DNA of 64,000 nt from Pseudomonas wuhanensis (GTDB lineage: Bacteria; Pseudomonadota; Gammaproteobacteria; Pseudomonadales; Pseudomonadaceae): NCBI RefSeq assembly GCF_030687395.1, contig NZ_CP117430.1, positions 496,001-560,000 on the forward strand, written 5' to 3'. Below are positions 1 through 7,651 of the stretch, piece after piece; within the stretch, counting starts at the first letter, position 1; the number at the start of each line of letters is the position of its first letter. The position numbers and the translations under genes were made by a program. The notes beneath the pieces were generated by a model, which did not search any database, had not been told where the DNA came from, and saw nothing but the letters and a program-made list of their open reading frames with translations.

Positions 1-20
1 ACCGCGTTGATGAAAAACCC

Positions 21-30
21 GCCGAGAGGT
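21..30. repeat. Target-site duplication, left copy
   Basis: GCCGAGAGGT directly precedes the left IS end and is repeated exactly after the right end. Confidence 0.93.
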
Positions 31-76
31 GTAATGCTGTTCACTTAAGCATTTGAGTCTCAGCTGGGCTTATCCG

Positions 77-110
77 AAAATCCGATGCCAGATATCTGGC
101 ATCGGATTTT
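77..110. promoter_or_regulatory. 34-bp palindrome in front of the transposase start
   Basis: Positions 77-110 are a perfect palindrome (arms AAAATCCGATGCCAGAT and its complement) that ends in a T run two bases before the transposase ATG at 113. An RNA entering from outside the element would form a long hairpin with a T tail here. In other ISs such structures limit transposase expression by read-through transcription; that role here is inferred. Confidence 0.75.
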
Positions 111-112
111 TT

Positions 113-1443
113 ATGTCTGTTCAACAGGACCTGCTCGACCTCGGCGACCTTTTCAACTTCTGCGACCTGAGCACCTTCACCCAAAACATCCCCATAGAGT
201 GGGTCGCGTCTGCGCTGGATCTTTCCAGTCAGGCCACCATTCGTCGACGTCGCCTGCCCGCTGACCAAGTGCTTTGGCTGGTGCTCGGCATGGCGCTGTT
301 TCGTGATGAACCGGTTCACGAAGTGGCCAGACGTTTGAACATCTGCGCCCAAGGCCTGGCCTCTGACCACCTGTTGGCCCGTAGCGGTCTGACCGAAGCG
401 CGTAAGCGGCTCGGCGCCGATCCCGTTGAGTGGCTGTTCCGCAAGACGGGAACCAATGGGGCGCGGAGCGCTATGACGGTGACGCCTGGCATGAACTGCA
501 GGTGTTCGCAGTGGACGGAGCACTCTTGCGCACCCCGGATACGCCCGAGCTTCGGGACCACTTCGGGTCGGGAAACACCCCGAGCGACCGCCAGACTCCG
601 TTTCCCATGCTGCGCCTGGTGGCGTTGATGAATGTACGTTCGCACGTGATCCTGGATGCGCAATTGAGCCCTTACCGACGCAGTGAAATGCGCTTGGCCG
701 ACGAGTTCCTGCAGCAGATCCCCGATCACTCGGTGACGTTGTTCGACAAAGGATTCTGGGGGGCCGAACTGCTGTCGAGCCTGAGCAGTGCTGGTAGCAA
801 CCGTCATTGGTTGATCCCGGCAAAAAAAGGAATGGTCTGCGAAGAAGTGACCCGCTACAGCCAGCACGATCGTTGGGTGCGCATGAAAGTCTCGCCGCAG
901 GCCAGGAAGCGAAACCCGACCCTTCCAACGCATTGGGAGGCCCGCGAAGTCAGTTATGAAATTCAAGGCAAGCTAAAGACCGTCATGACGTCATTGCCGG
1001 CTAACGCCTACAACGCCAAGGCCGTGGCCAAGCTGTATCAGGAACGCTGGGAGATCGAATTGGGCTTCAGGGACATCAAGAGCTCGATGCAGCAGAACGC
1101 AGTGACCTTGCGTAGCAAAAAAGTCGACTTGGTCTATCAGGAGGTTTGGGGACTTTTGTTGGCTTATAACGTGATTCGTCGGGAAGCCAGCCAGGCGGCG
1201 GTGGCGTTTGGCCGAGCCCCCTCGGACATTCGTTTCAAACCGGCTTGCCAGTACATTGCCGTGCAACTGATAGTGATGGCAGCGGCCAACCCGATTTCAG
1301 CCACAGGCAGACGATTGGCAGAGTTAAGGGCAGGTATCGGAGGATTGTTTCTGGATCACCGTCCAAGACCTTCAAGGCCAAGGACGGTGAAAATATCAAA
1401 GACCCGGTTTCCAGTAGACCGTAAGGCTGCTCCGCTTAAGTGA
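113..1443 (+). pseudogene. IS4-family DDE transposase, frameshifted
   Basis: The transposase is read in one frame from about 113 to 450 and then in the next frame from 451 to 1443. One base appears to be missing in the ACGGGAACC stretch near 446-454; adding it would give about 443 residues, a normal IS4 transposase length. The DDE residues are visible: Asp in FAVDGALL (codon at 514), Asp in LFDKGFWG, and Glu in YQERWEIELGF, the Y-(2)-R-(3)-E signature. The start ATG at 113 lies just behind a 34-bp palindrome and has no clear Shine-Dalgarno sequence. The site is not a standard slippery heptamer, so I favour a disabling indel (or a sequencing error) over programmed frameshifting. An intact copy elsewhere could still mobilise the element. 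Confidence 0.85.
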
Positions 1444-1453
1444 ACAGCATTAC

Positions 1454-1463
1454 GCCGAGAGGT
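1454..1463. repeat. Target-site duplication, right copy
   Basis: GCCGAGAGGT directly follows the right IS end and continues into GGGTTTTTT, the second half of the interrupted terminator stem. Confidence 0.93.
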
Positions 1464-1516
1464 GGGTTTTTTGTGGTCGGAGATTTATGCGACGCAGCTT
1501 ATGCTCAGCGAATCAA

Positions 1517-1576
1517 ATGTCACCTATAACGGACATTTGTGAGGCTTGAGGCGGAAAAGTCCGATATAGGTGACAT
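1517..1576. repeat. 60-bp inverted repeat, possible MITE-like element
   Basis: The arms 1517-1534 and 1559-1576 are complementary over 18 bases with one mismatch (outer part ATGTCACCTATA / TATAGGTGACAT), with a 24-base loop. It carries no coding sequence. It could be a miniature inverted-repeat element or the paired ends of a lost IS; I cannot name a parent element. Confidence 0.6.
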
Positions 1577-2015
1577 CGATCTTGTTTCAGCGGTTCAATT
1601 TTCGTCAAACCCGTGCTGCTCAGTCATCCACAACACGATCAAGCATTGGATCACGTCGAACTATGGTTAGGTTGGGAAAAGCATTCCCTAGTTTTTATTG
1701 TAAGAGCCTGGATGTTTGTAGGCATTGCTGGGTAATGGATTGTTTCCTGGAGAGCCCGGTGGCAACAACTGTAGTGACTGTAATGCTGGAAGTTGGACGG
1801 TAGTTGTAGGGGGTATTTGGCCTGACAAAAATTGCAGGTTTCATGCTATTTTATAATTAGCGTTATTCTTTATTGCTATAAGTTATGTTTTTTGGCGACA
1901 GCTTTGATTGAAACTCGAACATGTATCTACCAAGCGGTCAGTGACTGCCTGAGCTGTCCGTTAAGGGCGCAATGCGCCGACGCCTAACGCCGATACATCT
2001 CACGCCACGAATAAA

Positions 2016-2068
2016 AAAGGGGACACCCATTAGCCGGTCTCGAGTCAAGGCTAATGGGTGTCCCCTTT
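2016..2068. repeat. 20-bp perfect inverted repeat with GGGGACA motif
   Basis: The arms AAAGGGGACACCCATTAGCC (2016-2035) and its exact complement (2049-2068) flank a 13-base loop. Two further AAAGGGGAC motifs occur at about 2865 and 2888, the second continuing as AGATTTATTT. This motif type is often seen beside small transposase genes in Gammaproteobacteria; none is present here, so a remnant is inferred. Confidence 0.6.
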
Positions 2069-2133
2069 ACTCAGCGAGACTGGAAACAGGCTGGTCTGAC
2101 TGCGGGACTGTCCTTGGATGTAAGCCATAACGA

Positions 2134-2170
2134 AAAATGCTCCGTATCTTTCGATACGGAGCATTTTCTT
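2134..2170 (+). terminator. Rho-independent terminator, strong
   Basis: A 15-bp perfect stem (2134-2148 / 2153-2167) with a TTTC loop ends in a T-rich tail and is preceded by an A run, so it could work in both directions. No gene ends just before it on the plus strand. On the minus strand it lies about 110 bases beyond the stop of the 119-residue gene at 2279. Confidence 0.8.
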
Positions 2171-2278
2171 TGAGCACCGCGCAGATTGCTAGGTTTTCAC
2201 ACAGTCTGAATGGCGGGTTTTTGATGGGTTAAATAAAGAGTGATGATGGGCTGTCTACCATGGTTGCATCCTAGGAAG

Positions 2279-2638
2279 TTAGCGGGGAGGAGAATTTCTC
2301 GCTTCCTCTGCATTTTCTTTGACAAATTCCGCATTCCGGGGGTCGTCGATATATGTGTAAGTAGATCGGACAAAAATGGTTTTAAGAAATGCTTTATCTT
2401 CGTCATATGTGCTTGATGATTTATACGCCTCAAGTTCCTTGGCTTTCTGTTCGGCCTCTGCTTCGCTTTTTGCCTTGGCGTCGGCCAGTTCTTTAGTATA
2501 TTGCGTTGGGTTTAAAGGTCCTGCGAAGTAACCCCCTACACCTTGGCAACCGCAAAAGACGTAGTTCGGGTCTAATCTGCAAACGCAGCCATAGGGGTGT
2601 GAGATTGTCTCAGCTTTCCAAGTGTAAGAACCAGGCAT
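2279..2638 (-). CDS. Hypothetical protein, 119 residues
   Basis: I do not recognise the family. The start is supported by AGGGAG eight bases upstream of the ATG. The N-terminal half holds three Cys and several Gly/Tyr (CVCRLDP, FCGCQGVGGY); the middle (about 45-72) is a charged Ala/Glu/Lys stretch that could form a coiled coil; the C-terminus is acidic. There is no signal peptide or membrane segment. The region is clearly more AT-rich than the flanking core genes and stands alone among hairpins, which suggests acquired DNA. A Cys-rich metal-binding or effector-like protein is possible but unproven. Confidence 0.6.
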   Translation of the reverse strand: MPGSYTWKAETISHPYGCVCRLDPNYVFCGCQGVGGYFAGPLNPTQYTKELADAKAKSEAEAEQKAKELEAYKSSSTYDEDKAFLKTIFVRSTYTYIDDPRNAEFVKENAEEARNSPPR

Positions 2639-3045
2639 TTTGGTGCTCCCTGCAAGATCAAATATATTGATGTTCGAGCCGCTGGTGGCTGGCTCAGATT
2701 TTTTGTGTTTCGATAAGAAGAGTAGGAGTATCGGCAGGAAGATACACCTGTCAGACTTGACAGGTTTTAAGATGTTTTTATGGTAATTGATATCGCGGAA
2801 AGTTTGATTGCCGATGGTTTAAGGTAGCCGCAGACTTGCCGCATTGAGAATGGATACAAAAAGGGGACGCAAAAAATCAACAAAAAAGGGGACAGATTTA
2901 TTTAATTTTGTTGTTCAACTGGGTTCAGTGAGTTGAGCGCTAAGATGAATTGAGCCTGAGCGTTAAGCTGCATTGATAAAAGCCCGCCGCGAGCGGGTTT
3001 TTTATTGGAAGCAAGTTTGCTCGCCTTGCTCCTACCGAACTGCGA
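2639..3045. other. Intergenic stretch, AT-rich
   Basis: No gene is seen. It contains the upstream region of the 119-residue gene, two AAAGGGGAC motifs near 2865-2900 and a terminator at 2978-3003. Confidence 0.6.
2978..3003. terminator. Rho-independent terminator, probably bidirectional
   Basis: The stem CCCGC / GCGGG (2983-2987 / 2993-2997) has a CGCGA loop with an A run before and six T after it. It lies about 40 bases beyond the stop of the minus-strand DUF6124 gene and can serve it. Confidence 0.75.
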
Positions 3046-3408
3046 TTACTCCTTCGGTTCGACGTGATCCAGTGCCTGGTTCACCGCCAATTCGCCGAGC
3101 ATGACCACTTGCGCAATGCCCAGCAAGGTCTTGCGATGTGAAGTCTCCAGCAACGCCGCGAAATTGGTGAGCATGACGGTGGCCGAGCCGAGTGTTTCGC
3201 TGGCGTTGGCCAGTAGGGCTTCGGTGTTGTACTTCGGATTGGCGAGGTACATGGGCTCGGGTTCGTTGGTGCTGGCCATGATTTGGGCGGCCGGGTTTAG
3301 GTAGTGGTCGAGGGCGCGTTCGGCGGCTTCGTGGAGTTTTTTTGGATTGAGGGATTCGTAGGGGGATGCCGGGTCGGTGACCGGCGGATGCGGCGTTGAT
3401 TTAGTCAT
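3046..3408 (-). CDS. DUF6124 family protein
   Basis: This is a 120-residue protein of a family common in fluorescent pseudomonads. The pattern is typical: an N-terminal Pro-rich TP.PPVTDPASPY segment, LHEAAERALDHYL at about 30-42, then LLANASETL and a C-terminal helical part ending in MLGELAVNQALD. The function is unknown; no signal peptide or membrane helix is present. The start codon is preceded by CAGGTTTCGAGCAA, with only a weak ribosome-binding site. That same sequence takes part in the alternative pairings of the leader RNA candidate (3409-3631), so expression may be controlled at translation. Confidence 0.85.
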   Translation of the reverse strand: MTKSTPHPPVTDPASPYESLNPKKLHEAAERALDHYLNPAAQIMASTNEPEPMYLANPKYNTEALLANASETLGSATVMLTNFAALLETSHRKTLLGIAQVVMLGELAVNQALDHVEPKE

Positions 3409-3631
3409 TTGCTCGAAACCTGATTGGAGTGCCCCCTCTCTGGCTACTAATCAAAGTGGAGGCAACTGTACGCAGGTTAGTAGACCGGGATTTCGAGCAA
3501 GCCGGCGCACCCGAAGGTGCCCTGCGCACAGCTACCATCAAGCGCAGGAATCGAAATCCCTGACTGACAGATGCTTGTGCACCAAGCTCGAAACCACAGG
3601 CTACTAAACCCGATCACTGGAAATCAGTGAT
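3409..3631 (-). ncRNA. Candidate switching leader RNA of the DUF6124 gene
   Basis: Read on the minus strand, the leader can fold into a three-stem core: P1 3551-3560 with 3487-3496 (10 pairs), P2 3507-3511/3516-3520 and P3 3521-3527/3542-3548, plus side hairpins 3573-3577/3583-3587 and 3613-3619/3625-3631. Two blocks with the same elements, TTAGTAGCC then GGTTTCGAGC, occur at 3586-3607 and at 3411-3450; the second ends three bases before the start codon. The strand at 3477-3498 is complementary to both blocks, and it includes the 3' half of P1. Mutually exclusive folds that hide or expose the start region are therefore possible. I do not recognise the RNA class. Confidence 0.55.
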
Positions 3632-3806
3632 GCGAATCAAGTTACCGATGGCCTCCCAGACGCACAAGCCGGCGGATTCTGGCGTACCTGTAGGTGGTGA
3701 CGCAAGCCGTTGTAGGCCTTATGAAGTAACGCCGAGTGTCTTTAAACGTGGGCGTTTAAGTGGGGCCAGATGCCGGTCAGGGAAGAGATGGACTTGGACA
3801 TAAAAA

Positions 3807-3908
3807 ACCTGTGGCGAGGGAGCTTGCTCCCGCTGGGACGCGAAGCGGCCCCCCAAAAAGAGGGACTGCTGCGCAGCCCAACGGGAGCAAGCTCCCTCGC
3901 CACAGGTT
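3807..3908. repeat. REPIN, GCGAGGGAGCTTGC type
   Basis: Two inverted REP units, AACCTGTGGCGAGGGAGC... and its complement, flank a loop of about 50 bases. This is a different sub-type from most REPINs in the window (only 25950-26081 is similar). Confidence 0.9.
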
Positions 3909-3979
3909 CAGTGTCTGGCTTGGCTGCCAGTTGTTAGTGCAAAGCCCCATCACCACATGGGCGCTGGCTCCAACAGGCG

Positions 3980-4648
3980 TTACGTATCGTGATCGATATC
4001 CAGATGGCTGAACGTCACTTGCCCGCCTTCAGTGGTGTACCCGGTATTGTCCTGCACATAGGCGCCGGCCTTGAAGTACAGCGGTTTATCACGCCACATC
4101 GCGCTGATGTCGGTGTCCCATTGGTTGCCCGCCGCACTGATGCCCAATGCACCGCCGGGGCTGAGGTGGATGAGGTAGGAAAATTCCCGATCGAGTTTTA
4201 TGCCAGTGGCGATGGTGATGACCCGGGCGGTGTCATCGTCGGGGTGCATGCGGACTTTGGCGACGATGTTTCCGGTTTCGCTGGAGTCCTTGTATTGATA
4301 CTCGAGCTTCACCATGGGCTTCTGGCTTTTGTAGGCATGGATCTGACCAATGACGATCTTGCCCGTGCTGGGTACCTTGCTGACCGTAAGGGTCGCACGC
4401 AGCGAGTTATCCGCGTCGGGGTAGTACCAGTTTTTCAGCGTGCCATTGCTGTAGGTTTCGCGGAGTTCGGTGCGAGGGTAAACCGCGTTTTCGGTGCGGG
4501 TGCCGGTGACCGGCGTCCAGAAAAACAAGGTGCCGGTGTCGGAGTGGAAGTATTGATCCTTGAAGCCGTCCACCAGTTTGGTTGTTTCGACGGTGTACGG
4601 CGGACTGCCGACAGGAACGCTGAGGTTCCAGGTTGCGAGATCGATCAT
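3980..4648 (-). CDS. PL7 family alginate (polysaccharide) lyase
   Basis: The 222-residue protein is a single family-7 polysaccharide lyase jelly-roll domain, predicted to cleave alginate by beta-elimination. Family motifs are present: YPRTELRE (the R-x-E-L-R strand) near residue 60, IGQIHAYK (catalytic QIH) near 110, and YFKAGAYVQ near 200. I chose the ATG at 4648 because GGAAG lies seven bases upstream; the longer frame from 4678 lacks a site. No signal peptide follows this start, which is unusual for an enzyme acting on extracellular polymer. It may act in the cytoplasm or after lysis, or leave by an unknown route. No alginate biosynthesis genes are nearby. Confidence 0.88.
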   Translation of the reverse strand: MIDLATWNLSVPVGSPPYTVETTKLVDGFKDQYFHSDTGTLFFWTPVTGTRTENAVYPRTELRETYSNGTLKNWYYPDADNSLRATLTVSKVPSTGKIVIGQIHAYKSQKPMVKLEYQYKDSSETGNIVAKVRMHPDDDTARVITIATGIKLDREFSYLIHLSPGGALGISAAGNQWDTDISAMWRDKPLYFKAGAYVQDNTGYTTEGGQVTFSHLDIDHDT

Positions 4649-4964
4649 ATTCAAGCTTCCACTTTTTTCTGTACGCACGTGCCAGAAGCTCTAGCGCGCG
4701 CCATCGGGCCATCTTTATAAGCGTAGAACGGTTGTTTGTTAATGCCCGTTTGGCAGATGGTTGACGTCAACATCCTGTCGAAATGCCACCTTTCCCGGTT
4801 TACGGGGGCTGTAGGACTGACCGTTAGTCGGCTACGTGAAACTTTACTGAAGTGACGGCACTCCGGCAGCTTCTGCTTTCGCGTATCCGGGTCTAGAGTG
4901 AAGTCGCACTATGTGTCCGGTTTTCACAAGAGACCGGCCTGAGGTCCCGAACAAGAGATGCAGC
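4649..4964. promoter_or_regulatory. Divergent promoter region, lyase / signalling gene
   Basis: These 316 bases separate two divergent genes and must hold both promoters. A 12-bp palindrome GTTGACGTCAAC (4760-4771) could be an operator. I cannot assign -35/-10 boxes with confidence. Confidence 0.4.
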
Positions 4965-7088
4965 ATGGAATGCGCACAACCTACGCCAGCTGAAGGCAGC
5001 TCAATCCTTTTAATTGTTGATGATTACCCCGAAAACCTGATCAGCATGCGCGCGTTGTTACAGCGCCAGGACTGGCAGGTCATCACCGCGGCTTCCGGCT
5101 TTGAAGCGCTCAGCCTGTTGCTCGAACACGATGTCGACCTGGTGCTGCTGGATGTGCAGATGCCGGGTATGGACGGTTTTGAAGTGGCGCGCTTGATGCG
5201 TGGCAGCCAGCGAACCCGCCTCACGCCGATCATTTTCCTGACCGCCAACGAACAATCCCAGGACGCAGTGATCAAGGGCTACGCCAGTGGTGCGGTGGAT
5301 TACCTGTTCAAACCGTTCGACCCGCAAATTCTCAAACCCAAAGTCCAGGCACTGCTCGAGCATCAGCGTAATCGCCGTGCCTTGCAGCAGTTGAGCCATG
5401 ACCTGGAAGTCGCCCGGGCCTTCAATGCCTCGGTGTTGGATAACGCCGCCGAAGGCATTCTGGTGGTGCGCGAGGATGGGCTGATCCGCTTTGCCAACCC
5501 GGCAATGTCTCGTCTGCTCAATGCCACGGTGCACGAATTGCAAGGCAAAGAGTTTCTGGATTTCCTGCAAAAGCCGCACATCCCGATCTGGGCCGACTCC
5601 GAATTGTTTGCCGGCTACAAGCGCGGTGAAACCTTGCGCCTGCACGATGCGTTGCTGCGAACCGCGCCCGGTCAGCAAGTGCCGGTGGCGTTGTCTTGTG
5701 CGCCTTTGCCCACCGAACAACATGCCATGGTGGTGACGGTGCTGGACATGTCGGTGGTGCGCCATCTGCATCAGCAACTGGAGTTCCAGGCGGTGACCGA
5801 TCCGCTGACCGGGCTGCTCAATCGCCGGGGGTTCTACCAGACCGTTGAAAACCTGCTGCTGCGCGGCGAACGCTCCGACAGCACGTGGGTGCTGTTGTAC
5901 CTGGACCTCGACGGCTTCAAGCGGGTCAATGATTCCCTTGGCCACGATGCCGGCGACCGGGTGCTGCGTTGGGTGTCCGAGCAGTTGAAGGCGTGTCTGC
6001 GGCCCTTCGATATTTTGGCGCGGATGGGTGGCGATGAGTTCACCGCGCTGCTGGATCTTGAGCTCCCCGAGCAGGCGGCGAAGATTGCCGAGAAACTTAT
6101 CGAGCGGGTGTCGATCTGTCAGCAAATCGAAGGCATGGACATCGCCTTGGGTGCCAGCATCGGCATCGCCACTTACCCCGATTGTGGGGCTAATCTCGAC
6201 GGGTTGATGCGCGCGTCCGACATCGCCATGTACGAAGCCAAGCGCGCCGGGCGTCAGCAATATCGCTTCTACGATCATGAAATGAATGGCCGGGCGCGCT
6301 CGCGGCTGATGCTCGAAGAGAGCGTGCGCACGGCCATTGAGAACCGCGATTTCAATTTGGTGTATCAGCCTCAGGTGGCCATTGCCGACGGGCAGATTCG
6401 TGGGTTCGAGGCGTTGCTGCGCTGGCAGCATCCGAGTGTCGGCGATGTACCGCCGGGGCTGTTTTTGCCGTTGCTGGAAGAGGCGCGGTTGATCAGTCGC
6501 CTGGGCAGCTGGATTTACCATCGCGGGGCCAAACAACGAAAGGCCTGGGAAACCTTGTTTGCCGAAGACCTGGTGCTGGGCGTCAGTTTGAGCAGCACGC
6601 AGTTCGGTTTGCCCAACCTGGTCACCGAATTGCGTCAGGTGCTGGAGCGCCATGGTTTGAAGCCGCGACAGCTGGAGGTCGAGGTCACGGAAGAGGCCTT
6701 GATGCTTAACCCCGACGAAACCCGCAAGCAGCTGCGTTTGCTGCGCAATTTGGGGGTGCGGGTAGCGCTGGATGATTTTGGCTCCGGGGCTTGTTCGCTG
6801 GCGCACTTGCGAGACCTGGAACTGGACACGCTCAAACTCGACCGGCATTTGATCGCCCGGTTGCCGGGGTCCGAACGGGATGCGGCGCTGGCTCGCAGCG
6901 TCATCGATTTGTGCAAACAGTTTGGTTTGTTAGTCATCGCTGAAGGGGTGGAGACGGTGGCGCAATATGAATGGCTGCAAGCCAACGGCTGCCAGTATGT
7001 GCAGGGGTTTCTGGTCGCGCGGCCGTTGATGGCCGAGGACACCCGTCTCTTTGCCGAGCCCTTCGACTGGAACGCACTGACGAGTTGA
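4965..7088 (+). CDS. REC-PAS-GGDEF-EAL cyclic-di-GMP signalling protein
   Basis: The protein has about 707 residues. The receiver domain (about 14-130) carries the phosphoacceptor Asp in LLDVQMPGMDG (about 63) and the Lys of FKPFD. A PAS domain follows (about 150-260). The GGDEF domain has an intact RMGGDEF (about 355-359) with an RxxD inhibitory site (RPFD) five residues before it. The EAL domain has GFEALLRW, EVTEEAL, LDDFGSG, LKLDR and AEGVET. One conserved position differs: the metal-binding Asn of the usual NLS motif is Ser (GVSLSSTQF), so hydrolysis may be weak. An upstream in-frame ATG at 4911 would add 18 residues; the ATG at 4965 with AAGAGA upstream fits REC domain boundaries better. 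Confidence 0.9.
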   Translation: MECAQPTPAEGSSILLIVDDYPENLISMRALLQRQDWQVITAASGFEALSLLLEHDVDLVLLDVQMPGMDGFEVARLMRGSQRTRLTPIIFLTANEQSQDAVIKGYASGAVDYLFKPFDPQILKPKVQALLEHQRNRRALQQLSHDLEVARAFNASVLDNAAEGILVVREDGLIRFANPAMSRLLNATVHELQGKEFLDFLQKPHIPIWADSELFAGYKRGETLRLHDALLRTAPGQQVPVALSCAPLPTEQHAMVVTVLDMSVVRHLHQQLEFQAVTDPLTGLLNRRGFYQTVENLLLRGERSDSTWVLLYLDLDGFKRVNDSLGHDAGDRVLRWVSEQLKACLRPFDILARMGGDEFTALLDLELPEQAAKIAEKLIERVSICQQIEGMDIALGASIGIATYPDCGANLDGLMRASDIAMYEAKRAGRQQYRFYDHEMNGRARSRLMLEESVRTAIENRDFNLVYQPQVAIADGQIRGFEALLRWQHPSVGDVPPGLFLPLLEEARLISRLGSWIYHRGAKQRKAWETLFAEDLVLGVSLSSTQFGLPNLVTELRQVLERHGLKPRQLEVEVTEEALMLNPDETRKQLRLLRNLGVRVALDDFGSGACSLAHLRDLELDTLKLDRHLIARLPGSERDAALARSVIDLCKQFGLLVIAEGVETVAQYEWLQANGCQYVQGFLVARPLMAEDTRLFAEPFDWNALTS

Positions 7089-7133
7089 ATTCGTTACACT
7101 GGTGACCTTTTCGTGACTCGTGTTGCCGCCCCA

Positions 7134-7625
7134 ATGACCGCGTTGAAATACCTCCAGGCCTATCCCGCTACGTTGCAGGACCAGGTGCGTCAGCTGATCG
7201 CCGAAGGTCGGCTGGGCGACTACCTGAGCCAGCGGTACCCGGAAAAGCACGGGGTGCAGAGCGACAAGGCGCTGTACACCTATGCACTGGATCTCAAGCA
7301 GGAATACCTGCGTAACGCCCCGGCGATCGACAAGGTGTTATTCGACAACCGTCTGGACCTGACCCACCGTGCGCTCGGCCTGCACACTGCGATTTCCCGG
7401 GTGCAAGGCGGCAAGCTCAAGGCCAAGAAAGAAATTCGTGTGGCCTCGTTGTTCAAGGACGCGCCCTCCGAGTTTCTGAAAATGATCGTGGTGCATGAGC
7501 TGGCGCACTTCAAGGAGTCGGACCACAACAAGGCGTTCTACAAGCTGTGCGAACACATGTTGCCGGGGTATCACCAGGTGGAGTTCGATTTGCGGGTGTA
7601 CCTGACTTGGCGGGATATGCAATAG
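7134..7625 (+). CDS. YgjP-like metal-dependent hydrolase (DUF45)
   Basis: This is a predicted zinc metalloprotein of the YgjP/DUF45 family, about 163 residues. The diagnostic motif is VVHELAHFKESDHNKAFY near residues 120-137: HExxH plus a third His, followed by a C-terminal CEHMLPGY. The fold resembles small zincin peptidases, but substrates are not established. The start is uncertain: a GTG at 7113 would add seven residues, and neither has a clear ribosome-binding site. It follows the cyclic-di-GMP gene by 45 bases on the same strand, so co-transcription is possible. Confidence 0.8.
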   Translation: MTALKYLQAYPATLQDQVRQLIAEGRLGDYLSQRYPEKHGVQSDKALYTYALDLKQEYLRNAPAIDKVLFDNRLDLTHRALGLHTAISRVQGGKLKAKKEIRVASLFKDAPSEFLKMIVVHELAHFKESDHNKAFYKLCEHMLPGYHQVEFDLRVYLTWRDMQ

Positions 7626-7651
7626 AAGATCTTCTAATAAGGACCGCATGG

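Larger units (their letters stand above)
31..1453 (+). mobile_element. IS4-family insertion sequence, complete ends
   Basis: The element is 1423 bp. It is bounded by perfect 19-bp inverted repeats (31-49 and 1435-1453, outer end GTAATGCTGTTCACTTAAG) and by a 10-bp direct repeat GCCGAGAGGT at 21-30 and 1454-1463. The repeat length fits IS4-family target duplications. It carries one transposase gene, which has a frameshift. Joining the two flanks restores a hairpin of 11 pairs with a GAGA loop followed by T residues, so the target was a transcription terminator. The identical ends and intact target repeat suggest a recent insertion. Confidence 0.95.
1464..2278. other. Gene-poor stretch with hairpins
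   Basis: I see no convincing gene here. The only open frame of note (1570-1803) has no ribosome-binding site and no recognisable protein character. The stretch holds an 18-bp imperfect inverted repeat (1517-1576), a 20-bp perfect inverted repeat (2016-2068) and a strong terminator (2134-2170). It looks like eroded mobile or accessory DNA. Confidence 0.6.
3409..3979. other. Intergenic region holding leader RNA and a REPIN
   Basis: There is no protein gene in these 571 bases. The left part is the structured leader described separately; 3632-3806 shows nothing I can name; 3807-3908 is a REPIN. Confidence 0.6.

Noticed and set aside
440..460. Programmed -1 frameshift in the first transposase
   Set aside because: The junction lacks a standard slippery heptamer, and the restored protein needs just one extra base; a simple indel is more likely.
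1570..1803. A 77-codon open frame in accessory DNA
   Set aside because: No ribosome-binding site, starts on the edge of a hairpin, and the peptide shows no recognisable features.
3573..3620. A tRNA or tRNA-like element in the DUF6124 leader
   Set aside because: Stems are present, but there is no acceptor stem, anticodon arm or T-loop consensus in the right order.
5058..6848. A 596-codon minus-strand frame
   Set aside because: Antisense shadow of the GGDEF-EAL gene; no start signal or family features.
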